Assembly: GCA_021736545.1 (NCBI GenBank)
Contig: JAIPFS010000015.1
Coordinates: forward strand, 1 to 15,213
From: Spirochaetia bacterium
GTDB taxonomy: Bacteria > Spirochaetota > Spirochaetia > PWKH01
DNA length: 15,213 nt
Reading direction: 5' to 3'
Both the position numbers and the translations under genes were made by a program. Positions 13,023-15,213 of this stretch are shown here, one piece after another. The first letter of the stretch is position 1, and each line of letters opens with the position of its first letter. The notes under the pieces are model-generated. The model searched no databases, had not been told where the DNA came from, and saw nothing but the letters and a program-made list of their open reading frames with translations.

Positions 13023-14177
13023 TTGGCTAAACGAGATTACTATGAAGTTTTAGGTCTATCGAAAGATGCAACAAAAGATGAGATAAAAAAAGCCTACAGG
13101 AAACTTGCTATTAAAAATCACCCGGATAAAAATCCGGGTGATAAAGCTGCTGAGGATCGTTTCAAGGAAGGGACTGAGGCATATGAAGTGCTGAGTGATG
13201 ATCAGAAACGAAGTACCTATGATCAGTTCGGTTTTGCCGGTCTGGAGGGTATGAATGGAGGCGGAGCCTCTCATGATTACTCTTCCGTTTTCAGAGATTT
13301 CAGTGATATTTTTGGAAACGATATGGGCGGTTTCAGCAGTATATTTGATACCTTCTTCGGCGGCGGAGGAGGCGGAGGCGGTAGATCCGGACGGGGCGGT
13401 CGAGGCGGCCCAGCCAGAGGATCAAGTCTTCGCTATAATCTGGAAGTTGATTTTAAGGATGCTGTTTTCGGTACGAAGGTGGAAGTCTCCTATACCCGGC
13501 ATGTTGCATGCAGCCATTGCGGTGGTTCCGGGGCGGAAAAGGGTTCCGGCAAAAAGGTATGTGAAACCTGCGGAGGAACAGGGCAGGTACGCAGAAGTTC
13601 CGGATTCTTTTCTATAGCTTCTACATGTCCCAGCTGCGGAGGTGAGGGATATGTAATCGAAAACCCATGTTCAGTCTGTCATGGAACGGGCATCACAAAG
13701 AAAAAACAGAAAGTGAAGGTGACAATCCCCGCAGGTATTGATTCGGGAAAACGGATTAATATACCCGGTCAGGGTGATGCCGGGCCTAACGGCGGTCCAG
13801 CGGGAGATTTAGTTGTTTCCATCACCGTCCGTCCGCATAAATATTTTGAACGAGACGGTAATGATTTATACTGCATGATTCCCCTTACTATTGTACAAGC
13901 CTCTCTTGGTGATGATATTGCCGTTGAGACTATTGATGGTGATAGGGTTAAGCTGAAAGTTCCTGCAGGTATCCAGAATGGAAAAATGCTCCGCCTTAAG
14001 GGACGGGGTGTTCCGTATCTTCACAACAAAGAGAAACGCGGGGACATGTACATAAAGATTAAGGTAGAAGTTCCAAAACGTCTCTCCATGAAGGGTAAGG
14101 CGCTGATGAAGGAGTTGGCTGATGTGATTGGTGAAAATCCTTCTCCGTCACCTACACCTCTGTCGGATATTTCATGA
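13023..14177 (+). CDS. dnaJ: DnaJ (Hsp40 co-chaperone), TTG start
   Basis: DnaJ delivers clients to DnaK and stimulates its ATPase. The J domain (1-70) has the invariant HPD at 33-35. A Gly/Phe-rich region with an eight-Gly run follows (about 75-135). The zinc-binding domain has four intact CxxCxGxG motifs, starting at Cys163, Cys180, Cys202 and Cys216. The C-terminal substrate domains run to the end at 384 residues, so this is a full type I DnaJ. The start is TTG at 13023 (MAKRDYYEVLG), with GAGGGA at 13008-13013, 9 bases upstream. No ATG lies near, so the weak start codon is real. It follows dnaK by 54 bases and overlaps rlmB by ATGA, implying coupled translation. A strong hairpin covers the HPD codons. 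Confidence 0.97.
   Translation: MAKRDYYEVLGLSKDATKDEIKKAYRKLAIKNHPDKNPGDKAAEDRFKEGTEAYEVLSDDQKRSTYDQFGFAGLEGMNGGGASHDYSSVFRDFSDIFGNDMGGFSSIFDTFFGGGGGGGGRSGRGGRGGPARGSSLRYNLEVDFKDAVFGTKVEVSYTRHVACSHCGGSGAEKGSGKKVCETCGGTGQVRRSSGFFSIASTCPSCGGEGYVIENPCSVCHGTGITKKKQKVKVTIPAGIDSGKRINIPGQGDAGPNGGPAGDLVVSITVRPHKYFERDGNDLYCMIPLTIVQASLGDDIAVETIDGDRVKLKVPAGIQNGKMLRLKGRGVPYLHNKEKRGDMYIKIKVEVPKRLSMKGKALMKELADVIGENPSPSPTPLSDIS
13117..13142 (+). promoter_or_regulatory. Perfect 11-bp hairpin over the HPD codons of dnaJ
   Basis: The arms 13117-13127 (ATCACCCGGAT) and 13132-13142 (ATCCGGGTGAT) pair without mismatch around an AAAA loop. The element lies about 95 bases after the TTG start and encodes NHPDKNPGD-type residues. 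No T run follows, so it is not a terminator. It could slow ribosomes, recruit RNase III or stabilise the mRNA; the role is inferred. Confidence 0.6.
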
Positions 14178-15028
14178 ATGGGAAATACGGTCAAAAAAAA
14201 CAATTAGTTGTAGGTTTCCACGCTGTGGAAGAGTATATTAAGGCCCCTCCTGAAGGGGCTGAACTTCTTTTGGACCGCAGCAGAAAAGGTGCAAGGTATA
14301 GTTCTATAAAAAAAGCTGCTGAAGCACAGGGTGTTCGGATTCGCCGGGTTTCGGCGAAGTATCTGGATCAGCTGGTCTCAGATACTCAGCATAAAGGAAT
14401 TGTTCTTGTTATGCCGCGGGGTGCAGCATCTTCATCTGTTTCAGCTGCAGCATCAGGAACTGCGGAGAATGCAGCTCACTTGGGCACTCATGGTAATAAT
14501 AACGAATCCCTCAGTTCAGTTCATGCTGCTGAATCCCCAGCAAGTCTGAAAGACTTCCTTCTTTCCGCTGCCGAAAAACAAAAAAAATCTACAGTTGTCC
14601 TCCTTGATGAAATAACTGATCCCCATAATCTTGGGGCTATTCTACGCAGTGCGGATCTTTTTGCTGTTGACCTTGTTGTTATACCCTCCCGACGGAGTGT
14701 ACATCTCAATGAGACGGTCGTGAAGGTATCCTCAGGCGCTGCAAAGTATGTTCCGGTACTGACGGTGGCCAATCTTGTTTCAGCGATCAAAGAGCTGCAG
14801 AAAGCTGATTACTGGGTCTATGCAGCAGATATGGATGGACAACGGCTTCCGGATATAAGTTTTCCTGAAAAACGGGCTGTAGTTATGGGGGCGGAGGGCA
14901 AAGGTGTCGGCCGTCTGGTAAAGAAGACCTGCGATGGGGTTGTAACAGTTCCCTCCCAAGGGCATATCGATTCACTGAATGTTTCAGTTGCTGCGGGTAT
15001 TATTTTTTATAAACTATTTACTGAATAA
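14174..15028 (+). CDS. rlmB: SpoU/TrmH-family 23S rRNA 2'-O-methyltransferase, RlmB-like
   Basis: The protein has an N-terminal substrate-binding domain (about 8-80, LVVGFHAVEEYIK to HKGIVLVMPR) and a C-terminal SPOUT knot domain. The three family motifs are present: DEITDPHNLGAILRSA around Asn152, VVMGAEGKGVGRL with GAEG near 239, and PSQGHIDSLNVSVAAG with Ser267. RlmB methylates G2251 of 23S rRNA in E. coli, and this layout fits that group, but other TrmH-family targets cannot be excluded. At 284 residues it is about 40 longer than E. coli RlmB. The extra part is an Ala/Ser/Asn-rich linker (about 84-130) between the two domains, probably disordered. The ATG overlaps the dnaJ stop as ATGA and has no strong ribosome-binding site of its own, so it is likely translated by coupling. 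It converges with purD. Confidence 0.92.
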   Translation: MNGKYGQKKQLVVGFHAVEEYIKAPPEGAELLLDRSRKGARYSSIKKAAEAQGVRIRRVSAKYLDQLVSDTQHKGIVLVMPRGAASSSVSAAASGTAENAAHLGTHGNNNESLSSVHAAESPASLKDFLLSAAEKQKKSTVVLLDEITDPHNLGAILRSADLFAVDLVVIPSRRSVHLNETVVKVSSGAAKYVPVLTVANLVSAIKELQKADYWVYAADMDGQRLPDISFPEKRAVVMGAEGKGVGRLVKKTCDGVVTVPSQGHIDSLNVSVAAGIIFYKLFTE

Positions 15029-15052
15029 TTCTCACTGATTTTCTCACTGATT
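15029..15052. repeat. 12-bp perfect tandem duplication after rlmB
   Basis: TTCTCACTGATT occurs twice head to tail, at 15029-15040 and 15041-15052, directly after the rlmB stop. No hairpin terminator is visible in this convergent gap. Confidence 0.9.
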
Positions 15053-15057
15053 CTTAT

Positions 15058-15089
15058 ACATGCTTATTAATCAAACATGCTTATTAATC
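15058..15089. repeat. 15-bp direct repeat overlapping the purD stop
   Basis: ACATGCTTATTAATC occurs at 15058-15072 and 15075-15089, separated by AA (17-base period). The second copy contains the last purD codon and its two consecutive TAA stops; the first copy repeats that TTATTAATC string just outside the gene. The duplication therefore involves the 3' end of purD. Confidence 0.9.
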
Positions 15090-15213
15090 TTGAAAAAACT
15101 TACTGCCGATATCATTTCGGTACCAGCTTCCTTCAAAATCAATTTCAGAAACAATGGAATACGCTCTTTTATTTGCTTCAATAATGTTTGTACCCAGTCC
15201 TACTGCGGTGAAA
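15084..15213 (-). CDS. purD: Phosphoribosylamine-glycine ligase, C-terminal end only
   Basis: The minus strand encodes 42 residues to the window edge, beginning FTAVGLGTNIIEANKRAYSI and ending in a double TAA (15086-15081). The pattern of V-x-GLGTNIIEA followed by RAY, then FEGSWYRNDIG near the end, is the usual C-terminus of PurD, which makes glycinamide ribonucleotide in purine synthesis. The catalytic ATP-grasp core lies outside the window, so the call rests on this tail alone. It converges with rlmB. Confidence 0.78.
   Translation of the reverse strand, partial: FTAVGLGTNIIEANKRAYSIVSEIDFEGSWYRNDIGSKFFQD

Noticed and set aside
13358..13400. G-rich stretch in dnaJ as a regulatory G-quadruplex
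   Set aside because: It is explained by Gly codons of the G/F-rich region normal for DnaJ.

Overview
The window looks like a housekeeping stretch of a spirochaete chromosome, probably Spirochaetales. The clade call is inference. It rests on the large membrane-anchored coiled-coil protein at 8418-9800, which resembles a spirochaete coiled-coil family, and on the general character of the proteins. No rRNA, tRNA, insertion sequence, CRISPR array, phage gene or obvious horizontally acquired island was seen.

Layout. (1) 2-3392, plus strand: rny (RNase Y, 5' end cut by the window edge), ymdB (metallophosphoesterase, the usual neighbour of rny) and tlyA (S4 plus FtsJ-like methyltransferase). A hairpin follows rny and a terminator-like hairpin follows ymdB. 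(2) 3437-4045, minus strand: a small membrane-anchored GerMN-domain protein, convergent with tlyA and divergent from ptsI. (3) 4148-8305, plus strand: ptsI (PTS enzyme I), der (double GTPase for ribosome assembly) and a HAD hydrolase. The three overlap each other, so they form a tight translationally coupled operon. (4) 8418-9800, plus strand: the coiled-coil protein, with seven perfect Glu-Ala-Ser repeats and a C-terminal helix-turn-helix-like segment. (5) 10071-15028, plus strand: grpE, dnaK, dnaJ and rlmB, a heat-shock chaperone set with an rRNA methyltransferase attached by an ATGA overlap. No hrcA and no CIRCE element were seen. (6) 15084-15213, minus strand: the C-terminal end of purD, convergent with rlmB.

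Functionally, most genes serve RNA decay, ribosome maturation and rRNA modification (rny, tlyA, der, rlmB), protein folding (grpE, dnaK, dnaJ) and sugar or nitrogen signalling (ptsI).

I found no convincing new multi-gene system. The unusual features are at the level of DNA and RNA structure. They are: a divergent promoter pair whose -35 boxes overlap by five bases, one of which predicts an almost leaderless ptsI mRNA; a perfect 11-bp hairpin over the HPD codons of dnaJ, which also starts with TTG; a 21-bp tandem duplication that copies the tlyA ribosome-binding site and start codon; and tandem duplications in most intergenic gaps and in three low-complexity coding segments.
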